Below, in pieces: positions 48,095 through 60,968 of a DNA stretch of 64,000 nt; the first letter of the stretch is position 1, and each line of letters begins with the position of its first letter. The stretch comes from Elephas maximus indicus. Lineage: Eukaryota; Chordata; Mammalia; Proboscidea; Elephantidae. A model generated the notes under the pieces. The model had not been told where the DNA came from and did not search any database. It saw nothing but the letters and a program-made list of their open reading frames with translations. Made by a program: the position numbers and the translations under genes. Location of the stretch: assembly GCF_024166365.1 (NCBI RefSeq), contig NC_064822.1:103784823-103848822 (forward strand). The letters run 5' to 3'.

Positions 48095-48534
48095 GTGAAG
48101 CAAGCAGCAAAATAACAAAGAGCTAACTCTCTAATTTGCCACCAATCACAAAACATTAATTTAAAAAAATCAGTAAGAATCTTTGATGCTAATTATATAT
48201 ATTTAAATCTTTTATTTCAGAAAAATAGTTTTGAAGACTGATGAAGATTTCACTAGCTTAATTGTTCTAAATGCAGTCCTTCTAAAAAATTCTGTCTTCG
48301 GCTGAAAGTTTCCCATATTCTGACTGTCATTATTTTCTAATAGTCATCAAATGTCCCTCTTTCTATGACTTCTCTGATGCCAATAAATGTTTTCCAGTAG
48401 TAATGTAACACTTAACATGGTTTTGTTAGCTATTTTTATACATCCAAAAATACCAGTGTCTTTCACACTGCCAGTCATTGTTCAAGTGTGCCATATAACA
48501 CATATTTTGAAAACCCCCAGAATAATTTTGAGAA
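48095..48534. other. AT-rich spacer, nothing recognised
   Basis: No coding or repeat family assigned. Confidence 0.45.
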
Positions 48535-49048
48535 TAGCTCAGAAGGAGACTAATCTTTAGGGCTGCCCAAGATATTAGGAAAGAGACCAAGTAAAACACA
48601 GAAAAACCATGAAAAAAAACTATAAAATCATTGAAAACTGACAGAACCAATGAAAACACAGCGAAAATCAAGGAAAACACAGACAAAACAATACAAGAAT
48701 TCAGGAAAATAATACAAAAAATGTCAAAATAATCAAAGATAAACAATAAAATTTCAGAAATGGAAAATTTAATAGAAAATTTTAAGAGTAAATTTGAAAC
48801 AATAGAAAACAGAATCAATAAGTTTGAAGACAAATTTCTGGAAGCTACTTTGAGTAAAAATCAGAGAAAAGAATGAAAAAAACCTAAGAATTATGTGGAA
48901 CACAATCAAGAGCAAAAATTGGCACATGATCAGAATTCCAGAACAGGAGGAGAAAATGTTGAAGATTAGCTGGCAGAAAACTTCCCTAATATTATTAAAG
49001 ATGAAAAGCTGACCATCCAAGAAGCTCAACAAACCCCATATAGGATAA

Positions 49049-49260
49049 ACCAAAACCAAACCCAATGCTGTCGAGTCAATTCCAACTCATAGCGACCCTA
49101 TAGGACAGAGTAGAACTGCCCCATAGAGTTTCCAAGGAGCACCTGGAGGATTTGAGCTGCTGACCCTTTGGTTAGCAGCCGTAGCGCTTAACCACTATGC
49201 CACCAGGGTTTCCTCACATAGGATCAAAAACCAAAAAACCCAGTGCCGTTGAGTCGATTC
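49049..49260 (-). mobile_element. AfroSINE plus second truncated AfroSINE tail, nested in old L1
   Basis: A complete antisense SINE at 49049-49213, then a short spacer (tcacataggatc). A 36-bp tail-only copy follows (49225-49260, cccagtgccgttgagtcgat). The L1 reading resumes at about 49268. Confidence 0.8.
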
Positions 49261-51732
49261 TGAAAAAATAGGATAGACCACCAAAAAAGGTCACCAAGAT
49301 ATATCATAATCACACTTTCCAAAACCAAAGACAAAGAATCCTGACAGCAACTCGAGGAAAAAAAAATCACTTACAAAGAGGAAACAACAAAACTAAGCTC
49401 TGAATATTTGGCAGAAACTATGTAGGCAAGAAGGCAAAGGCACAACATATACAAAATTTTGAAAGAAAAAACTGCCAGCCAAGAATAATACATTTCTCTC
49501 TCAAATATGATGGCAAAATTAAGATATTTCCAGATAAACATAAATTAAGGGAATTTGTAAAAAACGAACCAAACTTATAACAAATATTAAACGGAGTTCT
49601 TCCCTTAGAGAAACAACATCAGACAACAGCTTGAGGCTAGGATACAGTATGGCATCAGCCAGATAACAACCTAGGTAAACCCACCCAGTGCCATAGAGGT
49701 AAAGAACTCTCAATAATAATAAAAACTAAAAGATTTAAAACAAGGATCCAGAGACGTCACTCTGTAAATGACAGCAACATAAAAACAATAAAAGGGGAAT
49801 AAAATAAACAGTGTAGGTATAGAACTTTCAAATGAAGAGAAAATCAAGGCAATATTAAGTAATAAATGACTGGTTTAAATTTAGGAAGATAAATCAAAAT
49901 TTCAATGTAACCTGAAAGATAGTTAACAAACTTACTCATCCAAATAAAAAGAAGAAAAACCTAACGACTGAATAAACACAAAATCTATGATAATGAAAGA
50001 AATTACATGAACAAAAAGAACTCAGCACAGGAAAATAAGAGGAGCAAAGAAAATGTCAGCACCACAAAAAAAAGCACAACAAAATGACAGCAATAAACTC
50101 ACAGCTATTGATAATTACACTGAATGTGATCAGCTTAATGCACCTGTAAAGAGACAGAGAGTAACAGAGTAGATTAAAAAAAAAAACTAATCAATATGCT
50201 GTCTACAAGAGACACACCTTAGACACAAGAACATAAATATATTAAAAATCAAAGGAAGGAAAAAATATATCAAGCAAACAACAACTGAAAAAGAGCAAGA
50301 GTGATAATAATAATCTCAGATAAAATAGACTTTAAGGAAAAGTCAACCATAAAAGACATGGAAGGACATTACATAATGATTAAAAGAACAATTCACCAAG
50401 AAGACAAAACCTTAATAAATACCTATGCACACAACGACAGGTTTCCAAAATACATTAAAAAAAAAAAAAAAAACTCTAGCAGCACTGAAAAGAGAAATAG
50501 AGAGTTCTGCAATAATAATAGAAGACTTTAACACATAACTCTTGGTAAAGACAGAACATCTAGAAAAAAATCAACAAAGACACAGAAGATCTAAAGGCAA
50601 AAATCAACCAACTGGACCTCATAGACATGTACAGAACACTCCACTCAACAGCAGCAAAGTAAACATTCTTTTCCAACACACATGGAACATTCTCCGGAAT
50701 AGACCACACTTTAGGCTACAAAACAACCCTCAAAAAAACCCAAAACATGGAAATAATACAAAGCATCTTCTCTGACCACAACACCATAATAGCAGAAATT
50801 AATAACAGGAAGAGCAAGGGAAAAAACTTGAAAAGTGAATAACACATTGCTTAAAAACTTAATAGAAAAAATCAAAGATGGAATTTAAAAAATTACTATA
50901 ATCAAATGAAAATGCAAACGCTTCATACCAAAACCTTGGGGACGCAGAAAAGGCAGTGCTCAGAGGTCAATTTACAGCAATAATTGCACACATCCAAAAA
51001 GAAGAAAAAGAGAAAATCAAACATTAGTCCTACAACTGCAGCAAAATAGAAAGAGAACAGCAAAAGAAGCCCACAGTCACAAGAAGAAAGGAAATAATAA
51101 AGACCAGAAAAAAATTAATGAAATAGAGAACAGGAAAAAAAAAATAGAACCAACAAGATCAAAAGTTGTTTCTTTGAAAAGATCAACAAAATAGACAAAC
51201 ACCTGGCCAAGCTGACAAAAGAAAAATAGGAGAGGAAGCAAATACCCCAAATATAAATGAGATAGAGGACATTGCAACAGACTCAATTGAAATAAAAAGG
51301 ATCACAACAGATTACTATGAAACACTATACTCCAATAAATTTGAAAACGTAGAGGAAATCAACAAATTCCTAGAAACACGCTATCTACCTAAACTAACAC
51401 AAACTGAGGTAGAATATCTGAACAGACCCGTAACAAGAGAATAGGTTGAAAAGATCAAAAATAAAATAAAATAAAAGCCCTGACCTGGACAGCTTCCCTG
51501 GAGAATGCAACCAAACATTCAGAGATAGTTCACACCAATACTACTCAAACTACTGCTGAGCATAGAAAAGGAAGGAATACTCCCAAATTCATTCTATGAA
51601 GCCAGCATAACACTGATACCAAAGGCAGGCAAAGACACCACAGAAAAAGAAAATTACAGCCCAATATTTCTCATGAATATAGCTGCAAAAATTCTCAACA
51701 AAATTCCAGCTAATAGAATTCAGCATCATAAA

Positions 51733-51745
51733 AAATAATAATAAT
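51733..51745 (+). repeat. Target-site duplication, left, of younger L1
   Basis: aaataataataat, repeated at 53493-53505. Low complexity, so weaker evidence than other TSDs here. Confidence 0.6.
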
Positions 51746-53492
51746 CAGACCAGCGCCTGATCTCTAAAATCTATATGATTCTGTCAAAACTCAACCACAA
51801 AAAGACAAACAACCCAATCAAGAAGTGGGCAAAGGAGATGAACACACATTTCACTAAAGAAGATATTCAGGCAGCCAACAGATACATGAGAAAATGCTCC
51901 CGATCATTAGCCATTAGAGAAATGCAAATTAAAACTACGATGAGATTCCATCGCACACCAACTAGACTGGCATTAATCCAAAAAACACAAAATAATAAAT
52001 GTTGGAGAGGCTGTGGAGAGATTGGAACTCTTATACACTGCTGGTGGGATTGTAAAATGGTACAACCACTTTGGAAATCCATCTGGCATTATCTTAAACA
52101 GTTAGAAATAGAACTACCATACAACCCAGAAATCCCACTCCTCGGAATATACCCTAGAGATACAAGAGCCTTCACACAAACAGATATATGCACACCCATG
52201 TTTATTGCAGCTCTGTTTACAATAGCAAAAAGCTGGAAGCAACCAACATGTCCGTCAACGGATGAATGGGTAAATAAATTGTGGTATATTCACACAATGG
52301 AATACTACGCATTGATAAAGAACAGTGATGAATCTCTGAAACATTTCATAACATGGAGGAATCTGGAAGGCATTATGCTGAGCGAAATGAGTCAGTTGCA
52401 AAAGGACAAATATTGTATAAGACCACTATTATAAGATCTTGAGAAATAGAAAAAATGGAGAAGAACACATACTTATGTGGTTACAAAGGGGGGAGGGAGG
52501 GAGGGAGGGAGAGGGCTTTTTATTGATCAATCTGTAGATAAGAACTGCTTTGGGTGAAGGGAAAGACAACACTCAATACAAGGAAGGTCAGACTAATTGG
52601 ACTGGATTAAAAGCAAAGAGGTTTCCGGGATAAAATGAAAGCTTCAAAGGTCAGCAGAGCAGGGGTTGGGGTCTGGGGAACTTGGTTTGAGGGGACTTCT
52701 AAGTCAATGGGCAAAATAATTCTATTATGAAAACACTCTGCATCCCACTTTGAATTGTGGCGCCTGGGGTCCTAAATGCCAACAAGCGGCCATCTAAGAT
52801 ACATCAGTTGGTCTCAACCCACCTGGAGCAAAGGCAAAGGAAGAACACCAAGGTCACACGACAACTAAGAACCCAAGAGACAGAAAGGGCCACATGAACC
52901 AGAGACCTACATTATCCTGAGACCAGAAGAACTAGTTGGTGCCCGGCCACAATCGATGTCTCCCCTGTCGGGGAGCACAACAGACAACTCCTGAGGGAGT
53001 AGGAGACCAATGGGATACAGACCCCAAATTCTCATGAAAAGACCATACTTAATGGTATGATTGCGACTAGAGGAATCCCAGAGAGAATGCTCCCCAGAAC
53101 TTCTGATGGCACAGGACAGGAACCATCCCCGAAGACAAATCATCAGGCATGAAAAGGACTGGTCAGTGGGGGGGAGAGAGATGCTGATGAAGAGTGAGCT
53201 AATTAAATCAGGTGGACACTGGAGAGTGTTGGCAACTCTTGACTGGAGGGGGGATGGGAAGATAGAGAGAGAGGGAAGATGGCAAAATTGGCACGAAACG
53301 AGAGACTGTAAGGGCTGACTCAATAGGGGGAGAGCAAGTGGGAGAAGGGAGTAAGATGTATGTAAACCTACATGTGACAGACTGATTGGAATGGTAAATG
53401 TTCACTTGAAGCTTAATAAAAGTTAAAAAAAAAAAAACTAATCAACTTTTATTAATAAAAGTATAACCTACATACAGAAAAGTATACAAATG
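51746..53492 (+). mobile_element. Younger 5'-truncated L1 with possible 3' transduction
   Basis: L1 homology from the ORF2 C-terminal part. 51775-52434 is an open 219-residue frame with the Cys/His segment C-x3-C-x7-H-x4-C (CWRGCGEIG, then HCWWDC), ending at the normal ORF2 stop. The 3' UTR contains a G-quadruplex-type tract at 52488-52515. Poly(A) is at 53425-53437. Then 55 bases of non-L1 sequence (53438-53492, with aataaa near 53454) precede the right TSD. It splits the older L1, so it is younger than that element. Confidence 0.82.
52488..52515 (+). other. G-quadruplex-type tract in L1 3' UTR
   Basis: Repeated GGGA units (ggggggagggagggagggag). Same position as in the full-length L1 at 44742. 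Confidence 0.8.
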
Positions 53493-53505
53493 AAATAATA
53501 ATAAT

Positions 53506-56500
53506 ATACCACAATGAAGTGGGATTCATACCAAGTATGCAAGGGTGGTTCAACATCTGAAAATCAATGAACATAATCCACCACATAAAGAGAACAAAAG
53601 AAAAGAATCCCATGATCAGGTCAATTGATGCAGAAAAGGCATTTGATAATGTCCAACATTCATTCCTGATAAAAACTCTCAATAAATAGGAATAGAAGGA
53701 AAATACCTCAACATAATAAAAGGCATCTATACAAAACCAACATCCAACATCATTCTCAACAAACAGAGGCTGAAAGCATACCACCTGGAAATGGAAAAAG
53801 ATAATGATGCCCTTTATTACCACTCCTATTTAGCATTGTGCTGGAAGTCCTATCTATATCAAGCAAGCAAGAAAAAGAAATAAAGAGCATTCAAATTTGA
53901 AAGGAAGAAGTAAAACCATCCCTATTTGCATACTATATGATACTATACACAGAGAACCCTAAAGATTGCACAAGAAAATTAATGAAACGAATAGATTCAA
54001 CAGGGTAGCACGATACAAGATCAACATACAAAAATCAGTTGAATTTCTATACACCAACAAAGAAAATTACAAAAAGGAAATCCAGAAAATAACACCATTT
54101 AAAATAGTATCGTATAAAATAAAATACTCAGGAATAAATCTAAACAGGAAGGTAAAAGACCTATACAAAAAAAATTACAAAACACTACGGGGAAAGACCT
54201 ACATAAATGGAAAAACATACTATGCTCATGGACAGGAATACTAAACATTGTAAAAATGTCAATCCTACCAAAAGCAATCTACAGATATAATGTAATCCTA
54301 AACCAAATACCAGCAGCATTATTTAATGAGATGGAAAAACTAATCATTAACTTTATATGGAAAGGAAAGAAGTTCTGAATAAGTAAAAGCATTACTGAAG
54401 AAGAACAAAAAGTAGGAGACCTCACACTATCTGATCTCAGAACCTGCTAAACAGCTGCAGTACCTGGTATAGGCACAAAGACAGACACATAGACAGAGGA
54501 ACAGAATTGAGAACCCAGACTTAAATCCATGTTTGACAAAGGTCCAAAGTCCATTAAATGGGGAAAACACAGTCTCTTTAACAAATGATGCTGGCAAAGC
54601 TGGATGTCCACCTGAAAAAAAATGAAACAAGACTCATACCTCACACCATACAAAAAAATACTCATTCAAAATGGATCAAAACCTAAATATAAAACCTAAA
54701 ACTATAAAGATCATGGAAGAAAAAATAGGGACAATGCTAGGCCCCTAATATATGGCATAAAAAGGATACAAACCATAACTAACAATGCACAAATGCCAGA
54801 AGATAAACTAGATAACTGGGATCTACTAAAAATTAAACACATGCTCATCAAAAGACTTCAGCAAAAAAGTAAAAAGAGAACCTACAGACTGGAAAAAAAA
54901 ATTTGACTATGACATATCCGACAAAGGTCTTATCCCTAAAATTCATAAGATACTACAACACTGTAACAATAAAAAGACAAATAATCCAATTAAAAAATGG
55001 GCAGAGGATATGAACAGGCACTTCACCAAAGAAGATATTCAGGCTGCTAACAGACACATGACGAAAGGCTTGCAATCATTACCCATTAGAGAAATGCAAA
55101 TCAAAACTACGGTGAGATACCATCTCACTTCAACATTACTGAAACTAATCAAAAAAAACAGAAAATAACAAATGTTGGAGAGGTTTCAGGGAGATTGGAA
55201 CACTTACGCATTGCTGGTGGAAATGTAAAATGCTACAACCACTATGGAAAATGATAGGACACTTCCTTAAAAAGCCAGAAATAGAAATACCATAAGATCC
55301 AGCAATCCCACTCTTAGGAAAATATCCTAGAGAAATAAAATCCGTCACATGAATACACATATTCACACCCATGTTCGTTACAGCATTATTCACAGTAGCA
55401 AAAAGGTGGAAACGTAAGTGCCCATTAACAGATGAATGGATAAACACATTATGGTATATACAGACAATGGAATACTACTCAAGGATAAAGAACAATGATG
55501 AATCTGTGAAAAATCTCACACATGGAAGAATCTGGAAGACATCATACTGAATGAAATGTCAGTCACAAAAGGACAAATACTGTATGAGACCACTATTATA
55601 AAAACACGATGAAACGTTTACACACAGAAAGAAATAATCTTTGATGGTTATGAAGGGAGGGGGACAGTGGGAAGGGGAAATCACCAGCTAGATAACAGAT
55701 AAGTGGTAACTTTTGTGAAGGAAAAGACAGTACACATCATAGGGAAAGTCACCACAACATGACCAAGGCAAAGTCATTGAAACTTTATAGACACATCCAA
55801 ACACCCTGAGGGGACCAAGTTACTGGGCTTGGTCCATGGTCTCAGGGGATATCTAGGTCCATTGGCATAACAGTTCATAAAGAAAATGTTCTACATCCAA
55901 CTTGGTGAGTAGCATATTGAGTCTTAAAAGCTTGAGAGTGGCTGTCTAAGATACATCTACTGGTCGCATTCTGTCCTGAGCAAAGGAGAATGAAAAAAAC
56001 CAAAGACACAAGGGAAATGTAAGTCCAAAGGACTAATGGACCACAAGTACTACAGCCTTCACCAGCTCAAGGGAAGAACAACTAGATAGTGCTGGAATAC
56101 CACCTCCTACCAGGGATCTGACAGGGATGACAATAGAGGGCCCGGACACAGTGGGAGAAAAATGTAGAGCAAAATTCAAATTCACACAAAAAAAAAAAGA
56201 CCAGACTCACTGGTCTGACAGAGATTGGAGGAACCCTGAGACTATCATCCCGGACACTCTTTTAACTCAGAACTGAAGTCACTCCCAAAGTTCACCCTTC
56301 AGCCAAAGATTACACAGGTCTAAACAAACAATAACACATGTGAGGAAAGTGTTTCTTAAGCACGTGAATGAGACCAAATGGGCAACACCTACCCAAAAAC
56401 AAAGAGGAGAAGGCAGGAAGGGGCAGGAAAATGGCATGAACGGAAATGGAAGGGGAGAGTGTGGACACATAGCAGGGATTGCAAGCAATGTCACAAAACA

Positions 56501-56587
56501 ATTTGTGTAGAAATTGTTGAATGGGAAATGAATTCACTCTGTAAACTTTTACCTGAAGCACAAGATAAATAAATGAATGAATAAAAA
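53506..56587 (+). mobile_element. Old L1, 3' part: ORF2 RT to 3' UTR
   Basis: Resumes the older L1 at the RT (aagtgggattcataccaa, and the FDNVQH region at 53640). It runs through a decayed palm (gcatactatatgata where FADD is expected), the C-terminal region (54427-55450) and the 3' UTR. The A-rich end is at about 56560-56587 (agataaataaatgaatgaat). Joined to 48535-51745 before the younger insertion. Confidence 0.8.
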
Positions 56588-57027
56588 GCAAGCAAGCTCA
56601 GAAGGAACTGTTTCCAACTCTGCCTCTAAACAGTACAGGACTTTTAAAAGGTCATTTCTACTCTCTAGGAATTAGGAAAACAATGAAGTTTTACGACATG
56701 CCACTAAAAATTCTCAAACAGCTCTTCCCATAGCCGTCTCAGACTAACCTGTCCATACCTGTCACCAGTAAAAGTACTTTTTGAGCTTTAAAAAAAATTC
56801 AAGAACACCTTTAGGCATGTCACATTTTACCAAGTTGATATTTCCTTGGACCATATACGATTGCCATTTTTATAGGTAAAAAGATAAAATGTGACAATTT
56901 CGTGATTGAATCTAATGGAAGACTCATACAGGTGCAAAGCATAATGTTTCCAAAACCTGGTAAAATTCTGCCAAAAGGGAGATATTTCAATTGTTCTTAT
57001 GAAATATATTTAGACACAAAATGGTAA
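56588..57027. other. Spacer left of unit C, nothing recognised
   Basis: Unique sequence. Similarity to unit A begins only near 57028. Confidence 0.45.
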
Positions 57028-57240
57028 AATTCAGTACAATAAACATTTTGAGCACTTCAATACGCCAAACACTACTCTTGTCACTGGCAAAGGGATGGAA
57101 AAACACATAAAATCCTTGATCTCATAGGGTTTTCATTAAAATGACTGACAATATACTTATGAAGGGTGACATTAAATAAAAGTGACTCAGTTTCTTGAAT
57201 CGATTATTTTTCAAAGACAAGAAGAGTGTCTTCTACTTCT

Positions 57241-57437
57241 TTAACCAGTAAACCAGTCACCATAAAGTCGATTCCAACTCATATCCACCCCTATGTGTGT
57301 CAGAGTAGAACTGTGCTCCATAGAGTTTTCAAATGACTGATTTTTCTGAAGTAGATCACCAGGCCTTTCTTCCAAGGCACTTCTAGGTGGGCCCTAACCT
57401 CCAACCTTTCGGTTAGCAACCAAGTGTGTCAACCATT
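57241..57437 (-). mobile_element. AfroSINE-related SINE, divergent subfamily
   Basis: Tail-like start (accagtcaccataaagtcga) and a different middle (agtagatcaccaggcctttc), ending aacctttcggttagcaacca. Older than most AfroSINEs here. Confidence 0.7.
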
Positions 57438-57461
57438 CGCAGCATCTAAAAAAAAAAAAAA

Positions 57462-57510
57462 GAACCAAACCCATTACCATCAAGTCTATTCTGACTCATA
57501 GCAACCCTAG
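57462..57510 (-). mobile_element. AfroSINE tail fragment
   Basis: Only about 50 bases (aaccaaacccattaccatca, then ctcatagcaaccc) follow an A-run. Confidence 0.7.
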
Positions 57511-57605
57511 TGCACCAACTTTTGACTCCTTGTTCTTTAATCTCCTGTAAATTCTTTAATACAACTAGAACATTGTGAGTTGTAAATAAACATTTTCTGA
57601 ATTTT

Positions 57606-57711
57606 TTTTAATTTTTATTGTGCTTTAAGTGTAAGTTTACAAATCAAGTCAGTCTGTCATACAAAAATTTATATGCACCATGCTATATACTCCTAGTTGC
57701 TCTCACCCTTA
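57606..57711 (-). mobile_element. Very short L1 3'-end insertion
   Basis: The complement of the young L1 3' terminus (the reverse of gacttgatttgtaaacttac and of cacttaaagcacaataaaa). It is bracketed by ttctgaattttt at about 57595 and 57714. Unit A lacks it. Confidence 0.75.
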
Positions 57712-57957
57712 TGTTCTGAATTTTTAATTAGTTTTCTATAGACTATTGAGTAACGAAAGTCACTCTTTGTCTCTTGTGCATTCTGGTAAACATGCGTCAT
57801 CATATAAAGTATGCTTTAACAATTATAACACACAGCATTGAATATGCTGTTTTACAAAAGCCAAAGTGGATGCTTATTTTGGCCCAACAATTCATGTCCA
57901 CAGATGAGGTTACCTGAATTGAGAAGAGACACACGAACACAGACGCACACGCACACA

Positions 57958-58620
57958 AACCATTGCTGTCAAGTCGATTCCGATTCATAGTGCCTTAGTC
58001 ATCTAGTGCTGCTATAACAGAAATACCACAAGTGGATGGCTTTAACAAAGACAAGTTTATTCTCTCATAGTCTGGTAGGCTTGAAGTCCAAATTCAGGGC
58101 TCTGGCTCCAGGGGAAGGCTCTTTCTTTCGGCTCTGAAGGAAGGTCCTTGTCATCAGTCTTCCTTTGTCCAGGAGCACCTCAGCCCAGGAACCTCAGGTC
58201 CAAAGGACGCTCTCTGCTCCCCACACTGCTTTCTTGGTAGTATGAGGTTCCCATGTCTCCCTGCTCACTTCTCTCTTTTATTTCTCAAAAGAGATTGACT
58301 TAAGACACTATCTAATCTTGTAGACCTCATTAATATAACTGCCACTAATCCATCTTATTACATCATAGTGATAGGATTTACAACACATATGGAAATTACA
58401 TCAGATGATAAAATGGTAGACAATCATACAATACTGGGAATCATGACCTAGCCAAGTAACAGATATTTTGCAGGGACACAATTCAATCCATGACGCATAG
58501 CAACCCTATAGGACAGAGTAGAACTGCCCCATAGGGTTTCCAAGGAACAGCTGGTGGATTTGAACTGCTACCCTTTTGGTTAGCAGCCAAGCTCTTAACT
58601 ACTGCACTACCAGAGCTCCT
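57958..58620 (-). mobile_element. AfroSINE split by an LTR
   Basis: The SINE tail (aaccattgctgtcaagtcga, ending cattcatag-type at 57990) continues at 58496 (catagcaaccctatagg) to the head complement at 58620. The SINE itself is flanked by gagaagagacacac / gagaagacacac copies of the unit C sequence. Confidence 0.88.
57991..58495 (+). mobile_element. 505-bp solo LTR, MaLR type, with 5-bp TSD
   Basis: Begins tgccttagtcatctagtgct and ends attcaatccatgacg. Flanked by catag at 57986-57990 and 58496-58500. A 5-bp duplication fits ERVL/MaLR integration. Because it interrupts an AfroSINE, it is younger than that SINE copy. No coding region. Confidence 0.8.
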
Positions 58621-60152
58621 GAGAAGACACACATAATACTTAATGCAAAGCCTGTTACTGCAGCTCATCCTTACACCACTCTTTGCAAGACTGTTATGTA
58701 GGAAGAGGATTCACAGACTTACCAGATAAAAACAAGTCAAACCAGATTATCAAATGAGTAATTGTTTTGGGTTTTTGTTTTTTTTTTAACTCATTTGGCC
58801 ATGAAAATATCTAGACAATTTTGTATTAATAAGAAAGATTCATGTGATATAAGAAGTTAAATTTTCCAGTGAACTGTATCTCATTACACCGCTTCTCCTA
58901 TAAACTATTTACCTTCTTTTAAAGTACACCAGACACCCAAGAGTTCTCACCCAAGAGTTTTTGTTAGAATTTCAAACTCAAATTCTGAAGCCAGTATCTG
59001 AGATAATCTCCTGTGGTTGTTACAAAGTTCAGCTTTCCTAATTAATGAAGGTAATTTTGGCTTCAGGTTCTAACTCCAGGGAATAAAGAGCATCAGTTCA
59101 TCTTTCTCTTGACCTGTCAGCTCAGCAGCCCATATACTGACTGTCTAAACTATGCCTGCCTTTCTGAGAGGTTAGAGTGAGACTCACTCTCTTCACTGAT
59201 GGGCTGAGCACAATATTTAGGCTCATAGGAAACCAAATGAGGAGATTCCATGACACTAGGCCTGAGACCATCAGAAAAATCTGTCACCAAATTCCACTTG
59301 TTGAGGATTTAAGAATCTTTTCACGGTGGCCAGTGAAACACGGGTGGCCAAGACTTCAGGACAATCTAAAGACCAGGACATTCTGTCTTCTTACCCTCAT
59401 TGTGATTCCAACTGGAAAAAATAAAAGTTTCTCTTTTTCCTATAATTACTTCATTGAAGTGTTGATTCTTAGGACCCCAGATAAACTCTTCTACCTGGAT
59501 GAAGGCCAGAGCTACAAAATGTCTTCTGCACCCAAAAAATCCAGAAGCTTGGTAATATTTTCTATGATTTTTCTGAAAGTGTTTCCCAAATCCTTTCCAG
59601 TCATTTTCCAGTTTTGTTAACAGCTTATTATCAGGCCTTCTCTTCCTGGACCTCTGAGACATTTCTTTTCACTTTCACACATTCCTTTCCACATAATGGA
59701 GACTAAACGTTTGCACCTCAAGATTCCCTAAACTGTTTCTGTATTTCTTACTGTGTTCCAGTGGGCTTTTGTATTCAAGTTCTCTATCAGCAAATTGGAG
59801 AAGTCACTGTGTACCCTGTAAGTAATGTCGATCATTAGGAAAGGAGACTACTGTAATTTTGGCAGAAAATATGAGTTAATTATTGGTGGCCTAAAGTATC
59901 CCTCTTCTTCTAGCTCCTCAACACTCTATGCAGAAGAGAATTCATTTTTCTGCTAGTATACTTTCCCAATCTGATCTCTGCTGAAATAATTAATGTAAGG
60001 AACCTTGAAAGACCATAAGAGCTAGAATAGGGTCTCCAGAAAATTCTATGGTTACTACTTTTTTTAACTATGCACTTTATCAAACTTCCAAGTCCTTCTC
60101 TCCATTACACATGACACCACATGGCCAGAGAGGTTTTATACTGGCTATTTGT
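58621..60152. other. Unit C sequence, no gene seen
   Basis: Partly alignable with 7100-8900 of unit A. The 147-residue frame at 59177-59620 has no recognisable motif and is not matched in units A or B. Confidence 0.5.
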
Positions 60153-60213
60153 ACTGTCCTCTGTCCTATAGGGTCGCTATGAGTCAGAATTGACTCAACA
60201 GCACTGGGTTTTT
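60153..60213 (+). mobile_element. AfroSINE tail fragment, sense
   Basis: ctgtcctatagggtcgctat through gactcaacagcactgggttt. Only the 3' part of the SINE. Confidence 0.75.
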
Positions 60214-60584
60214 TGGGTGTCTTATAAGTACTGAAGTACTTCAGCTTTCCTCCTAACCTCATTTATCTATTCATTCATTTATTTAAGAACTCAACAATTT
60301 CTGAGTAACTACACTGGGACAAGTACAAGACACCTGTTGAAGTCAGTTTCATGTTCTGATCATTGGTCCTTAACTACTTGTCACCTTGGAAAGCACTCGT
60401 GGTCTCATTAGCCTGAAGAGTTAATATTGATAAATACCTCAATATGCACCCCTCCCAGAGTATCTGATTTTACTTTAGACACATACTCATTCTGGTAAAA
60501 GAATGTTGACGTTTCAGCAGAAAGAAGGTTCTAATTATTTTTTATAATGCTTGCATTCAGCTGTATACTCCAGTTCTCTTAACA

Positions 60585-60735
60585 TAAAACCCGTTGCTGT
60601 CGAGTCAATTCCAGCTCATAGTGACCCTACAGGACAGAGTAGAACTGCCCCATAGAGTTTCCAAGGAGCACCTGGTGGATTCCAACTGCTGACATTTTGG
60701 TTAGCAGCTGTAGCACTTAACCACCAGGGTTTCCC
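60585..60735 (-). mobile_element. AfroSINE, antisense
   Basis: ataaaacccgttgctgtcga through taaccaccagggtttcc. Upstream of the predicted unit C first exon. Confidence 0.88.
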
Positions 60736-60921
60736 CTCTTAAGATAGTTTTCGAAAAAAACATAGTAAATGATAAAATGAGTTTCTGTTTTTGTTCTGTG
60801 TACTGTTCAAGGCAAATTGGTAAAATAAACAGCTTTGGGGGAATCTCCTGAACTCCTCTTTCTACTGCAGCTTTACCCAGGATCCCCTGCTGTCACACTC
60901 ATTTCTACACCTGGAATCACT

Positions 60922-60968
60922 CAGTCAGACTCTGGGCTGAATTGAAGTACCTGTGTTTCTTCTCAGAG
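60922..60968 (+). other. Predicted noncoding first exon end of a third OR, with splice donor
   Basis: cagag at 60968 followed by gtaagtgaa, aligned with the donors at 9408 and 30609 together with the upstream gaattgaa. Its coding exon would be to the right of the window. Confidence 0.5.

Larger units (their letters stand above)
48535..51745 (+). mobile_element. Old L1, 5' part: ORF1 to ORF2 RT start
   Basis: Starts within ORF1 (gaaggagactaatctttagg aligns with the helix region of other ORF1 copies). It continues through the ORF1 C-terminal region (about 49270-49620) and the ORF2 start (about 50085, with an ATG in caaaatgacagc). The endonuclease region (50301-50775) and the region before the RT end at 51745, where a younger L1 is inserted. 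Many stops. The 3' remainder is at 53506-56587. Confidence 0.78.

Noticed and set aside
51775-52434. 219-residue + frame as a candidate gene
   Set aside because: It is the ORF2 C-terminus of a 5'-truncated L1 with no promoter, RT or endonuclease.
59177-59620. 147-residue + frame in unit C
   Set aside because: No recognisable domain, no splice or promoter context, and not matched in units A or B; probably chance.
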